Assembly: GCF_003605385.1 (NCBI RefSeq)
Contig: NZ_QYTV02000017.1
Location: 1-38,639 of the forward strand
Direction: 5' to 3'
Source of the DNA: Siminovitchia acidinfaciens
GTDB taxonomy: Bacteria; Bacillota; Bacilli; Bacillales; Bacillaceae_C
Length of the DNA stretch: 38,639 nucleotides
The translations under genes and the position numbers were made by a program. Below the pieces are notes generated by a model. The model was not told the DNA's origin. It saw only the letters and a program-made list of their open reading frames with translations, and made no database searches. Of this stretch, positions 19,652 to 29,297 are shown in pieces; positions within the stretch are counted from its first letter, which is position 1, and each line of letters begins with the position of its first letter.

Positions 19652-19671
19652 TAAGGAAAGGGGGAAATGGC

Positions 19672-20901
19672 ATGCTGATAGGAAAATTCGCTCAAAAATA
19701 TGGCGTAAAGCCTGATACTATACGGTATTATATGGATCTTGGCCTATTGATTCCCAAGAAAAGAAACCATTACTATCATTTTGACAAAACTTGCGAAGAG
19801 GACATGGAAATTATTTCCGAGTTGAAAAAATATCGCTTTTCCCTTCAGGAGATTCATAAATTTTTATCTTTTAAGAGAGTGACACTGCTCTCCAATAAAG
19901 AAGACTTTACATTTTTAACACAAATGCTGGAAGAAAAAAAGGAAGAGTTGGATGAGGAAATACAAAACATCTCTTATTCCATTCAAGAAATAGATAAAAA
20001 AGTGGAGAAACTTAACTTGATGCATACATTGGCAGGCGTGGAAAAAGGGATGCCATTTGAGTTTTTGTCGATGCTTTATTGCCCCTCCTGTCAAGTTTCT
20101 CTCGACTTAAGAAATGCCAGCACTAGAGGGCAGCAGCTTTTTATGGGGGAATTATTCTGTTCTTGCGGCTATAAGGCTCAAGTGCATGAGGGCATCGTCA
20201 TTACCGAACATTTGAACAAAGAGTCCTTTAACCCTCACTATATTTACGATCGGGAAATGTTAAAAATCATCCAATCCAGCTTCATCAGCTTGAGTGAAAG
20301 GGCGAGTCTTTGGGTAAAGGAATACCTCACTTCCGAGGATCTTGCCGACAAAGTGATCGTGGAGACACACATCGATACGTATGTATTTTTAAATAAATAT
20401 ATTTCTGAACTGGATAAAAGCGCCTTCTATATCTTTTCTGGAAGCACAATGCCGATGTTGAAAATGCTCAAATCTAAAATTGAACAAACAAACCCTGGCT
20501 TGAAAATTTTATATTTATTAAATAGTGGCTTGGATCTGCCCATAAAGCATAAAGCCATCGATTATATGATTGACAGCTATTCTTTCAATGAGTATTGTCT
20601 TTTCCATCAATCCCTGCCCATGAAAACTCTCTCCCCTTATCTTAAAGATGATGGGAAGATCATAGGGGCGAGTTTTTATTATCATGATGGGGCCAAGTCA
20701 CTCTCAAAAATGAAAACACTACACCCTAATGCATGTCGGGCAAACCTCCGTTCATATTTTATCAAAGATAACTTAGAGGCTGGGAACTTCCAAATCATTG
20801 AAAAAGAGGATATCGGCTCAACAATAGACCCCGGAAGCTATATTAAATATCATGTTCCCGGTGAAACGGGATACTTTCTTACTTATATGGCTTCCAAATG
20901 A
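19672..20901 (+). CDS. MerR-type regulator fused to zinc ribbon and degenerate methyltransferase-like domain
   Basis: This 409-residue protein is the only large plus-strand gene. Residues 1-70 form a MerR winged helix-turn-helix (IGKFAQKYGVKPDTIRYY, then GLLIPKKRNHYYHFD). Residues 80-115 are a charged coiled coil, as in MerR dimers. Residues 137-165 hold four cysteines in a ribbon pattern (CPSC and CSC: Cys137, Cys140, Cys163, Cys165). From about 190 to the end the pattern resembles a class I SAM methyltransferase, with a LLNSGLDLPIKHKAIDYMID stretch and LKDDGKIIGASF, in the order seen in RlmA-like proteins. The glycine-rich motif I is absent (KVIVETHIDTYVFL instead), so catalysis is doubtful and a ligand-sensing role is more likely. 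It is divergent from the FAD oxidoreductase gene. Confidence 0.75.
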   Translation: MLIGKFAQKYGVKPDTIRYYMDLGLLIPKKRNHYYHFDKTCEEDMEIISELKKYRFSLQEIHKFLSFKRVTLLSNKEDFTFLTQMLEEKKEELDEEIQNISYSIQEIDKKVEKLNLMHTLAGVEKGMPFEFLSMLYCPSCQVSLDLRNASTRGQQLFMGELFCSCGYKAQVHEGIVITEHLNKESFNPHYIYDREMLKIIQSSFISLSERASLWVKEYLTSEDLADKVIVETHIDTYVFLNKYISELDKSAFYIFSGSTMPMLKMLKSKIEQTNPGLKILYLLNSGLDLPIKHKAIDYMIDSYSFNEYCLFHQSLPMKTLSPYLKDDGKIIGASFYYHDGAKSLSKMKTLHPNACRANLRSYFIKDNLEAGNFQIIEKEDIGSTIDPGSYIKYHVPGETGYFLTYMASK

Positions 20902-20904
20902 ACA

Positions 20905-20940
20905 AAAGCGCAAGCGCCAACGAGATAAAGGAAACACGGG
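20905..20940 (-). repeat. Truncated inverted copy of the dispersed element
   Basis: AAAAGCGCAAGCGCC followed by CGAGATAAAGGAAACACGG (20921-20939). The second block is an exact 19-bp inverted match to 6852-6870. Confidence 0.65.
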
Positions 20941-21006
20941 GCTGGACGTAGCAAAATGCAATTAACAAGTTATCCACAGGCATGGGGTTTTATAGTTTCC
21001 TCAACG

Positions 21007-21036
21007 AAGAAAAACCGCAGCATCAAGGCTGCGGTT
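21007..21036. terminator. Terminator overlapping the end of yerC
   Basis: A 9-bp stem (AACCGCAGC / GCTGCGGTT) with a 6-base loop overlaps the last codons and stop of yerC and is followed on the minus strand by TTTTTC. On the plus strand TCTCTTTTT follows, so it may also end the MerR-type transcript. Confidence 0.88.
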
Positions 21037-21340
21037 TCTCTTTTTCCACTTTTTCCACTATCCGTTCCAGGACCATTTCATATGAATCGTTACCGTAATT
21101 CAGACACCGCTTTACGCGGGAAATGGTAGCTGTGCTTGCACCAGTGGCTGCTTCAATTTTTTGATACGTATTTCCTTCTCGCAGCATCCTTGCCACTTCG
21201 AGACGCTGGGATAAAGACTGGATTTCATTGATTGTGCATAGATCATCAAAGAATTCGTAGCATTCTTCCAAGTCTTTCAGCGACAAGATTGCCTCAAACA
21301 ATTGATCAAGTGATTTTCCTCTTAATTTTTCAATCTGCAT
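21023..21340 (-). CDS. yerC: YerC/YecD-family TrpR-related DNA-binding protein
   Basis: This 105-residue protein is of the YerC/YecD family, related to the Trp repressor. The helix-turn-helix is clear (LEVARMLREGNTYQKIEAATGASTATISRVKRCL would span residues 47-80; key part TGASTATISRVKR). In B. subtilis the homologue sits in the same place after yerB. The ribosome site AAAGGGGAT precedes the ATG. It ends the yerA-yerB-yerC unit, and its last codons lie in the terminator stem. Confidence 0.92.
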   Translation of the reverse strand: MQIEKLRGKSLDQLFEAILSLKDLEECYEFFDDLCTINEIQSLSQRLEVARMLREGNTYQKIEAATGASTATISRVKRCLNYGNDSYEMVLERIVEKVEKEKPQP

Positions 21341-21371
21341 TTGAAAATCCCCTTTATAACTGCAGTCTCTT

Positions 21372-22388
21372 TTATTCCCCGAAAGAGACCATTGTCAATT
21401 CCGGGACGATGTTGATCCAAGTTTTTCCTGGCACCAGTTTTATTGGTTCTCCATTTATATATGGAAAAATTCTTCCATCTTCATTCTTCCATTCCGCTTC
21501 CTGTGCTATTCCTTTTTGGAAAACATAAGCTTTACCGCCGGAATCAAGATTAATTCCTAGTCTACCTTCTGAATCTTTTGTCGTGTGTGCCGCTTCAATC
21601 ACAATTATATTATCCAGAAGAACCGGTTTGTCATTGTCGTATTCGACTGTTTCGGCGCCCCCTGAGGATCTAGTATATTTTTCATCTTCGGCATCGTAAT
21701 GATATTCTGCAATGAAAGTTGCGTCCTGGCTATATGCCACTTTTACGTTTGCAGCTGCATCACCTGAAAGGTTTCCAGCCTCTTCGTCAGTAAGAAAGCT
21801 CAAAGGTTTCGGCGCTTCATCCATTTCGTAGCCGGCATCTTCCGCACCTTTTTCTATATTTTTAAAAGTGATATAGGAATTATGCGGCGCTTGTCGAAAA
21901 TCCACCCTTTTGAACAATGTCCCGTCATGCTGTATTCCGTTTATGTTGTCGATCGCACCCGATTTCAACGCCTGCTTTGCTTCAGGGCTGTAGCCGTGGG
22001 CAATAAACAATGCATCATACCCTTGGGAAAGGTCGATAAAATACTGTCTGGCGCTTCTGACCGGCCCGATACTCTCCGGCTTTTCACTTTGGAATATGGC
22101 CAGAAATCTTGTAACTTTTCCTTCGGCCAATACTTCGTAGACTACATCCGCTTGGGAAAGCCCGCTTTGCGGTCTCGCATCCGGGTGATTATTGATTGTC
22201 ACTGCCACCGCCCGTTCAGGAGGTGCTATCTTTGTTTCAACTCCGGTTAATGGAGCTGTAGCCTTTACAGGCGTTTCTTCTTTTACCGGCTTTTTATCAG
22301 GTTCCTCCGGTGTTTCATTTTTACTGCATGCCGATGCAAAAAGCACTAAAGTGGCCAACACAACGCATGCCAATTTGGTTAATCTCAA
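21372..22388 (-). CDS. yerB: DUF3048 lipoprotein (YerB-like)
   Basis: This is a 338-residue lipoprotein of the YerB/DUF3048 family. The signal peptide starts at TTG 22386-22388, eight bases after AGGGG, and ends with lipobox ASAC (Cys21). An upstream ATG at 22430 has no ribosome site and would add 14 residues before the signal, so it was rejected. Family landmarks include AVTINNHPDARPQSGL and VRSARQYFIDLS. The function is not known with certainty; the protein should be tethered outside the membrane. It lies between yerA and yerC with short gaps. Confidence 0.9.
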   Translation of the reverse strand: MRLTKLACVVLATLVLFASACSKNETPEEPDKKPVKEETPVKATAPLTGVETKIAPPERAVAVTINNHPDARPQSGLSQADVVYEVLAEGKVTRFLAIFQSEKPESIGPVRSARQYFIDLSQGYDALFIAHGYSPEAKQALKSGAIDNINGIQHDGTLFKRVDFRQAPHNSYITFKNIEKGAEDAGYEMDEAPKPLSFLTDEEAGNLSGDAAANVKVAYSQDATFIAEYHYDAEDEKYTRSSGGAETVEYDNDKPVLLDNIIVIEAAHTTKDSEGRLGINLDSGGKAYVFQKGIAQEAEWKNEDGRIFPYINGEPIKLVPGKTWINIVPELTMVSFGE

Positions 22389-22431
22389 AATCCCATCCCC
22401 TAAAAATATTAAATTTTTTCTACCCACCATT

Positions 22432-24171
22432 TTAACGCATTAACGTTGGAAAGAGTACTGTTTTATTCATTACATCATATATACCTCGCTGAGTCACGCG
22501 AATATATGGCAAATGAGTGGAGGATATGAAAAATAGTGAGTAAACTGGATCCGTATATGGATACCCTCTATCTTTTAACAACTCTCTTAATTTTTTTTCT
22601 TCCTCTATCAATATAGGAAACTCTTTCCGCGACATCATGCCTGATAGTGGAAGACGGATTTCATGGATGACCTCTCCATTTTCTGTTAGCACAATTCCGC
22701 CGCCGATTTCCTTCATCCTTTCGAATGCAAGTCTCATATCATTTTTGTTTTTTCCAATTAATATGATGTCACCTGTGGTGGAAAAAGAAGATACGAACCC
22801 ATCTACACGCTTTGCAAACCCTTTAAGTATCGTACTGATTCCCCATTTTCCTTTTTTATCCAAGAGTGCAAAAAAAGATTCATCACTGTCGGGGGGCAGC
22901 TCATCCAATGAAACATCCATTGCTATCGAATAAGGTTTCGTAATGACACTGTTGACCATTTTTACCCCAAAGGGCATCGAAAACTGTAAATCTCCTTCGG
23001 TTAAGTTCCAGTCAATTGACAGCGGTTCTATTCCGTATTCAGGCCAATGAATATCTTCATCAACGATGATCTGGTCACCATCCCTTTTTACCCAACGTCC
23101 TTTGGCAAGAACTGAAACCGGTGTCGGGTTGGCTTCATCCTCAAGGAAGTTGATATTGGCAATTCTGCCTGTACCAATCATTCCATGGAGATGCTGAAGA
23201 TTATAATGCCTGGCGACGTTGTATGATCCCATATGATAAGCATCAATTGCCGGAATTCCGCTTTCAATCGCCATGCGGATCATTACATCGATCATTCCGT
23301 GACTGTAAAATGTGGGGGTCGATCCGTCTGTCGTGAATAACATTGAGTCATACTGGTCCAGCCCCATCTTTTTCATATCGTCCAAAAGGACAGGCAGATC
23401 CGGCCTAATTGATGAATGCCTCAAAGACACAGTGTACCCTTGCATAAGCCGCTTGTAAATATCCTCTCCAGTCATCGCTTCGTGATCGCAGTCCGCTCCA
23501 AAAAGCATCAGCTTGGCGAGTGTCCTGTCGGAAGCTCCTGGAAAATGCCCTTCCACTTTTTTTCCCAGTCGTTTTGTTTCTTGGATCCAGTGCAACATAA
23601 GATCATCGCCATCTAAAAGCTTAGGCCAACCAGTAAGCTCGCCGCCTTGAACAACTTTATCCTGCTCAAGCCACGTCTTTACATCACTATTTGAAAAAAT
23701 GACTTCTTCGCTTTCCAGCTCCGTCTGTGAATCGTAACGCGTCCACCAATACATCGTGACAGGAGATTCCTCAAACTTACGCAATAAAGAAAACGCTTTC
23801 TTTTTCTGTAAATGTAAAAAAAGAAAAAGGTTATCGTTTATCGTAGTTGTTGTACCTGTCTGAGCGGCAAACCGTGAAAAGGACTGCGGATTATACAGAA
23901 GGAACGGGTGAACATGTGGTTCAATATAACCAGGAACCAATGTCTTGCCAGTACAATCTACAATTTCTGTAGAGTTTGTATTCTTCGGAAGGTCCTCTCC
24001 TGCATACACAATACGGTCCTCATGAATCCAAATATTTCCTTCAACCCATCTCCGGAGCGTTGAATGTAAGAAACGAGCATTTTTCAATAAAATTGCAGGT
24101 GGAGTTTTCCCGTCAATGATTGCTGCCTGCTCGCGTATCTCTTTGTTTCTCCATCTGTAAACTTGTTCCAA
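22432..24171 (-). CDS. yerA: Adenine deaminase-like amidohydrolase (YerA)
   Basis: This 579-residue metal-dependent amidohydrolase is related to adenine deaminase. The metal-binding HVH motif is at His86 and His88 (IEPHVHPF) and a further conserved GHFPG lies in the middle. The C-terminal part carries the adenine-deaminase-type domain (GMMSRKEFPILIEEEKKL). The B. subtilis homologue YerA occupies the same position after purD. Activity on adenine is not proven for this branch. Start is TTG with GGGAGG eight bases upstream. It begins the yerA-yerB-yerC unit. Confidence 0.87.
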   Translation of the reverse strand: MEQVYRWRNKEIREQAAIIDGKTPPAILLKNARFLHSTLRRWVEGNIWIHEDRIVYAGEDLPKNTNSTEIVDCTGKTLVPGYIEPHVHPFLLYNPQSFSRFAAQTGTTTTINDNLFLFLHLQKKKAFSLLRKFEESPVTMYWWTRYDSQTELESEEVIFSNSDVKTWLEQDKVVQGGELTGWPKLLDGDDLMLHWIQETKRLGKKVEGHFPGASDRTLAKLMLFGADCDHEAMTGEDIYKRLMQGYTVSLRHSSIRPDLPVLLDDMKKMGLDQYDSMLFTTDGSTPTFYSHGMIDVMIRMAIESGIPAIDAYHMGSYNVARHYNLQHLHGMIGTGRIANINFLEDEANPTPVSVLAKGRWVKRDGDQIIVDEDIHWPEYGIEPLSIDWNLTEGDLQFSMPFGVKMVNSVITKPYSIAMDVSLDELPPDSDESFFALLDKKGKWGISTILKGFAKRVDGFVSSFSTTGDIILIGKNKNDMRLAFERMKEIGGGIVLTENGEVIHEIRLPLSGMMSRKEFPILIEEEKKLRELLKDRGYPYTDPVYSLFFISSTHLPYIRVTQRGIYDVMNKTVLFPTLMR

Positions 24172-24274
24172 GATTCCACCCTCCCTGAGGAGTAAGCTCT
24201 AATTTTTCTTATCCTATCATACTTTTTATTTTAACGCACTAAAGTTTGAAAGTCGAATCTATTTATTTTTGTAT

Positions 24275-24293
24275 TTTGGGGTCTGACCCCAAA
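24275..24293. repeat. GGGGTCTGACCCC palindrome
   Basis: A perfect inverted repeat (TTTGGGGTC / GACCCCAAA) lies beside the purD terminator. A looser relative (GAGGGTTTGACCCCT) is at 14211-14225. I recall this motif as common between Bacillaceae genes. Confidence 0.5.
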
Positions 24294-24320
24294 TAAAAAC
24301 TCCCGCCCACAGGCAGGAGT
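24291..24320 (-). terminator. Terminator of the purine operon
   Basis: Nine-bp stem (ACTCCTGCC / GGCGGGAGT), TGTG loop, then TTTTTATTT on the minus strand, starting seven bases past the purD stop. Confidence 0.93.
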
Positions 24321-24326
24321 TCATTC

Positions 24327-25592
<1,266 letters not shown>

Positions 25593-25607
25593 TCACCGTC
25601 CATTGTT

Positions 25608-27140
25608 TTAGTGTTTAAAATGACGTACACCAGTAAATACCATAGCGATTCCATGTTCGTCCGCTGCTTTGATGGAGTCTTCATCGCGGATGGAGCCTCC
25701 TGGTTGGATGATCGCTGCGATACCCGCTTTTGCCGCTTCTTCCACTGTATCACTCATTGGGAAAAATGCATCGGAAGCAAGTACTGAACCTCTCGCTCTT
25801 TCGCCCGCTTGCTCAATAGCTATTTTCGCCGCACCTACACGGTTCATCTGTCCTGCTCCCACACCCAGAGTCATCGCTTCATTTGCAACAACGATGGCGT
25901 TTGATTTCACATGCTTGACCACTTTCCATGCCAACTTCAAAGCTTCCATCTCTTCTTCTGTCGGCTTGCGCTTCGTCGGAATTGTTAGCTCTGCATCGTT
26001 AAATCCAAGAGCATCCTGATCCTGTACAAGCAATCCGCCTTCGATAGATGTGAGAACTTTTTCCGGAGCATTCTTTTCATTAAAAGAAATCGTCAACAGA
26101 CGGATATTTTTCTTGGCTGATAAAATCTCGAGGGCTTCCTCTGTAAAAGAAGGCGCGATGATGATTTCCAAGAAAATTTCTTTCAGGATATTTGCTGCAT
26201 TTCCGTCTACTTCGCGATTAAATGCAATGATTCCGCCAAAAATGGAAGTCGGATCAGCTTCATAGGCTTTTGAAAATGCATCTGCCGCATTCTCGCCTGT
26301 ACCAACGCCGCAAGGATTCATATGTTTGACTGCAACTGCTGCAGGCTCGTCGAATTCTTTTACAATCTGAAGTGCCGCATCGGCATCGCGGATGTTGTTA
26401 AAAGAAAGCTCTTTTCCATGGAGCTGCTTGGCACGGGCAATGGAAAACTTCGACCCAAGCGGCTTTTCGTAAAATGTCGCTTTCTGATGTGGATTTTCGC
26501 CATATCTCAACGATTGTTTCATCTCATAAGTGAAAGTGACCCGTTCCGGCAGTTCTTCACCCGCAAGGTTAGTCATATATTCCGCAATCAGTGCATCATA
26601 CGATGCTGTGTGGCGGTATACCTTAGCTGCAAGCTTTCTTCTTGTTTCAAGTGATACATCTTTGTTAGAGCGGTATTCATTTAAGACCTGCTCGTAATCC
26701 GCAGCATCAACAAGAACAACCACACTCTCATGGTTTTTGGCAGAAGCACGGAGCATAGCCGGACCACCGATATCGATATTTTCAATGGCGTCTTCAACAG
26801 TCACGCCAGGTTTTTCGATCGTATTCTGGAATGGATACAAATTGACGCACACAACATCAATACCTTTGATTCCTTGCGCTTCCAGTTGTTCCATGTGGGA
26901 AGGATCGTTCTTTTTGGCAAGCAATCCTCCGTGAATGAACGGATGGAGTGTTTTTACACGTCCTTCAAGGATTTCCGGAAAACCTGTAACCTCGTCAACA
27001 GCCGTAACAGGCAGATTGTTCTCTTCCAGCATTTTTTTCGTTCCGCCTGTTGATAAAACTTCAAATCCCAAATCAATTAATTCTTTTGCAAAGTCGACGA
27101 CTCCGCTTTTATCTGACACACTGATGAGCGCTCGTTTCAT
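25608..27140 (-). CDS. purH: AICAR transformylase / IMP cyclohydrolase
   Basis: PurH carries out the last two steps to IMP. The N-terminal cyclohydrolase (MGS-like) domain shows [17 protein letters not shown] and [13 protein letters not shown]. The C-terminal transformylase has the Lys-His of [11 protein letters not shown] 27138-27140 is the start: it gives the normal 510 residues and sits 19 bases after purN. An upstream in-frame start at 27209 would add 23 residues overlapping purN. The gene lies between purN and purD. Confidence 0.96.
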   Translation of the reverse strand: MKRALISVSDKSGVVDFAKELIDLGFEVLSTGGTKKMLEENNLPVTAVDEVTGFPEILEGRVKTLHPFIHGGLLAKKNDPSHMEQLEAQGIKGIDVVCVNLYPFQNTIEKPGVTVEDAIENIDIGGPAMLRASAKNHESVVVLVDAADYEQVLNEYRSNKDVSLETRRKLAAKVYRHTASYDALIAEYMTNLAGEELPERVTFTYEMKQSLRYGENPHQKATFYEKPLGSKFSIARAKQLHGKELSFNNIRDADAALQIVKEFDEPAAVAVKHMNPCGVGTGENAADAFSKAYEADPTSIFGGIIAFNREVDGNAANILKEIFLEIIIAPSFTEEALEILSAKKNIRLLTISFNEKNAPEKVLTSIEGGLLVQDQDALGFNDAELTIPTKRKPTEEEMEALKLAWKVVKHVKSNAIVVANEAMTLGVGAGQMNRVGAAKIAIEQAGERARGSVLASDAFFPMSDTVEEAAKAGIAAIIQPGGSIRDEDSIKAADEHGIAMVFTGVRHFKH

Positions 27141-27159
27141 TCTTGCAGCACCTTCCATT

Positions 27160-27732
27160 TTATCTTTTTCCCTCAAATAGCCGATCCAGCGTTTCGGGGT
27201 AAAATTCATGTTCTATTTCGTGAATCTTTTGGGCAACTTCATCTTCCCTATCGCCCTCTTGGATCTCAACGGCTCTCTGGGCAATGATCGGCCCTGTATC
27301 CATGCCTTCATCTACAAAGTGAATAGTGACGCCTGTCACTTTCACCCCCGCCGCCACAGCCTGGCCCACCGCATCCATGCCCGGAAAAGCAGGCAGCAGG
27401 GACGGATGGATATTGATGATTCTTTTACCATAGTTTTCAAGAAGCACTGATCCGATCAACCGCATATACCCTGCCAAAACGATATACTCCACTTCATTCT
27501 TTTGCAATTCTTCATGAAGCATCGTTTCAAACTCTTCCTTGGATGCAAACTGTTTTGGAATGAACTCAAGAACTAGCACTCCAGCCTTTCTTGCCCTTTC
27601 AGTCACAAAAGCACCCGGTTTATCACAGACCAGCAACTTTATTTCCGCCCGGAGTTTCCCGGATTGAACCGCATCATGGATGGCTTGAAAATTACTCCCG
27701 CTACCTGATGCAAACACTGCTATTTTTTTCAC
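27160..27732 (-). CDS. purN: Phosphoribosylglycinamide formyltransferase
   Basis: PurN formylates GAR with 10-formyl-tetrahydrofolate, the third purine step. The 190 residues contain the [10 protein letters not shown] phosphate loop, the catalytic Asn-His of [13 protein letters not shown] and the Asp of DEGMDTGPI. All catalytic residues are present. The start is GTG in a GTGA overlap with the purM stop. Confidence 0.96.
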   Translation of the reverse strand: MKKIAVFASGSGSNFQAIHDAVQSGKLRAEIKLLVCDKPGAFVTERARKAGVLVLEFIPKQFASKEEFETMLHEELQKNEVEYIVLAGYMRLIGSVLLENYGKRIINIHPSLLPAFPGMDAVGQAVAAGVKVTGVTIHFVDEGMDTGPIIAQRAVEIQEGDREDEVAQKIHEIEHEFYPETLDRLFEGKR

Positions 27733-28772
27733 TCTTGTGTACCTGCCCCTGTAAATTGTACGCCTTCACCTTCAATGACAGTGCCGATCTTGTATGCTTT
27801 GTCTCCACGCTCTGCGAAATAGCTGATGGCTTCGTCGGCATCATCTGCATCGATAGCTAAAACAAAGCCGATTCCCATATTGAAAATATTGTACATTTCT
27901 TCTGTCTTTAGCTTACCGTATTTTTTCAAAGCTTCAAAAATAGGCAAAACAGTCCAAGAGCCTTCTTCTACTTCAGCTCCAAGTCCTTCCGGCAGCATCC
28001 TTGGAATGTTTTCAATGAAACCGCCGCCTGTAATATGAGCCATCCCTTTGATTTCAAACTCTCGAAGCGCGGAAATTACCTGCTTTACATAAATCCGTGT
28101 AGGCGTAAGCAGTTCCTCCCCAAGCGGTTTATCCAGTTCTGGCAGTTTTTCATCAAGGGAGAATTGATTTTCTTCAAGGAAGATTTTACGAACAAGCGAA
28201 TAGCCGTTGCTATGAATTCCACTTGATGCGAGACCAATCAGTACATCGCCTGCTTTTATATTTTCCCCGTTGATCAACTGGGATTTTTCACAAGCACCAA
28301 CAGTAAAACCGGCAAGATCATATTCATCTTCCTTGTACATTCCCGGCATTTCCGCAGTCTCGCCGCCAATCAGGGCAGCGCCTGCCATTTCGCAGCCATC
28401 TGCAATTCCCTTGACAATCTGCTCAATTTTATCAGGAACCGCTTTTCCACAAGCGATGTAATCCAGAAAATAAAGGGGCTCCGCTCCCTGTACAACAACA
28501 TCGTTAACGCACATAGCTACGCAGTCGATACCTATTGTGTCATGTTTATCCATCATAAAAGCAAGCATCAGCTTCGTGCCGACACCGTCTGTACCGGATA
28601 TAAGAACCGGTTCCTTCAAATTCATTTCTGATAAATCGAACGCGCCGCCAAAGCCGCCAAGCTGTCCCATGACACCTGTTCTAGTTGTCCGATTTACGTG
28701 CTTCTTTATTTTCTCAACCGTTTCATAGCCGGCTTCTATATTGACTCCCGCTTTTTGGTAGGCATCAGCCAT
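27729..28772 (-). CDS. purM: AIR synthetase (phosphoribosylformylglycinamidine cyclo-ligase)
   Basis: PurM closes the imidazole ring of AIR from FGAM with ATP. The 347-residue protein has the expected SGTDGVGTK, the [12 protein letters not shown] motif and the [15 protein letters not shown] segment. AGGAGG precedes the ATG. The 525 bases separating it from purF are filled by a repeat array, unlike the short gap usual in Bacillus. It overlaps purN by four bases. Confidence 0.97.
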   Translation of the reverse strand: MADAYQKAGVNIEAGYETVEKIKKHVNRTTRTGVMGQLGGFGGAFDLSEMNLKEPVLISGTDGVGTKLMLAFMMDKHDTIGIDCVAMCVNDVVVQGAEPLYFLDYIACGKAVPDKIEQIVKGIADGCEMAGAALIGGETAEMPGMYKEDEYDLAGFTVGACEKSQLINGENIKAGDVLIGLASSGIHSNGYSLVRKIFLEENQFSLDEKLPELDKPLGEELLTPTRIYVKQVISALREFEIKGMAHITGGGFIENIPRMLPEGLGAEVEEGSWTVLPIFEALKKYGKLKTEEMYNIFNMGIGFVLAIDADDADEAISYFAERGDKAYKIGTVIEGEGVQFTGAGTQE

Positions 28773-28872
28773 CCTTATTGCCTCCTATCAGGTTTTTACA
28801 ATCAAGCGGCGGCGATGGACTCGCCGCCTTTATAAAAATAACATTCGCCATTTTATCAGGCACTACATTACT

Positions 28873-29275
28873 GATTCGTTACCGTTTTTCGGCCCAGGGA
28901 CCTTTTTCGGGCACGTATCCCTCTGATTCGTTACCGTTTCTCGGCCAAGGGACCTTTTTCGGGCCCGTATCTCTCCGATTCGTTCCCGTTTCTCGGCCAG
29001 GGACCTTTTTCGGGCCCGTATCTCTCCGATTCGTTCCCGTTTCTCGGCCAGGGACCTTTTTCGGGCCCGTATCTCTCCGATTCGTTCCCGTTTCTCGGCC
29101 AGGGACCTTTTTCGGGCCCGTATCTCTCCGATTCGTTCCCGTTTCTCGGCCAGGGACCTTTTTCGGGCACGTATCTCTCCGATTCGTTACCGTTTCTCGG
29201 CCAGGGACCTTTTTCGGGCACGTATCCCTCTGATTCGTTACTGTTAATTGGCCTTCAGGGCTTTTTTCGGGTCCC
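28873..29275. repeat. 51-bp tandem repeat array inside the purine operon
   Basis: Units start with GATTCGTTnCCG at 28873, 28925, 28977, 29028, 29079, 29130, 29181 and 29232; the last is a diverged partial copy reaching about 29275. Spacings are 52, 52, then 51. Inner copies are nearly identical while outer copies keep an older form (GTTACCG, GGCACGTATCCCTCTG). On the transcribed strand the unit holds GGTAACGAATC, GGGAT, CCCGAAAAA and GGTCCC, and GGGCCC can pair with GGTCCC around GAAAAA. The shared GGTAACGAATCnGnGGGATnC block links it to the array at 6215-6586. Because 51 is a multiple of three it keeps a false 17-residue-repeat frame open. Confidence 0.93.
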
Positions 29276-29297
29276 TAAGAACCGCCCTCCGCTTTTC

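Noticed and set aside
13210-20901. Prophage, integrative element or defence island
   Set aside because: No integrase, transposase, phage structural gene, toxin pair, restriction enzyme or tRNA attachment site is present. The genes are metabolic and regulatory.
20970-20978. DnaA box TTATCCACA
   Set aside because: It is an exact consensus match, but only one copy is seen and there is no AT-rich unwinding region or replication gene, so it is not an origin.
28778-29233. Plus-strand 151-residue and minus-strand 96-residue frames with 17-residue repeats
   Set aside because: They are products of the 51-bp repeat period, which keeps several frames open on both strands. They lack ribosome sites and lie inside the pur operon spacer.
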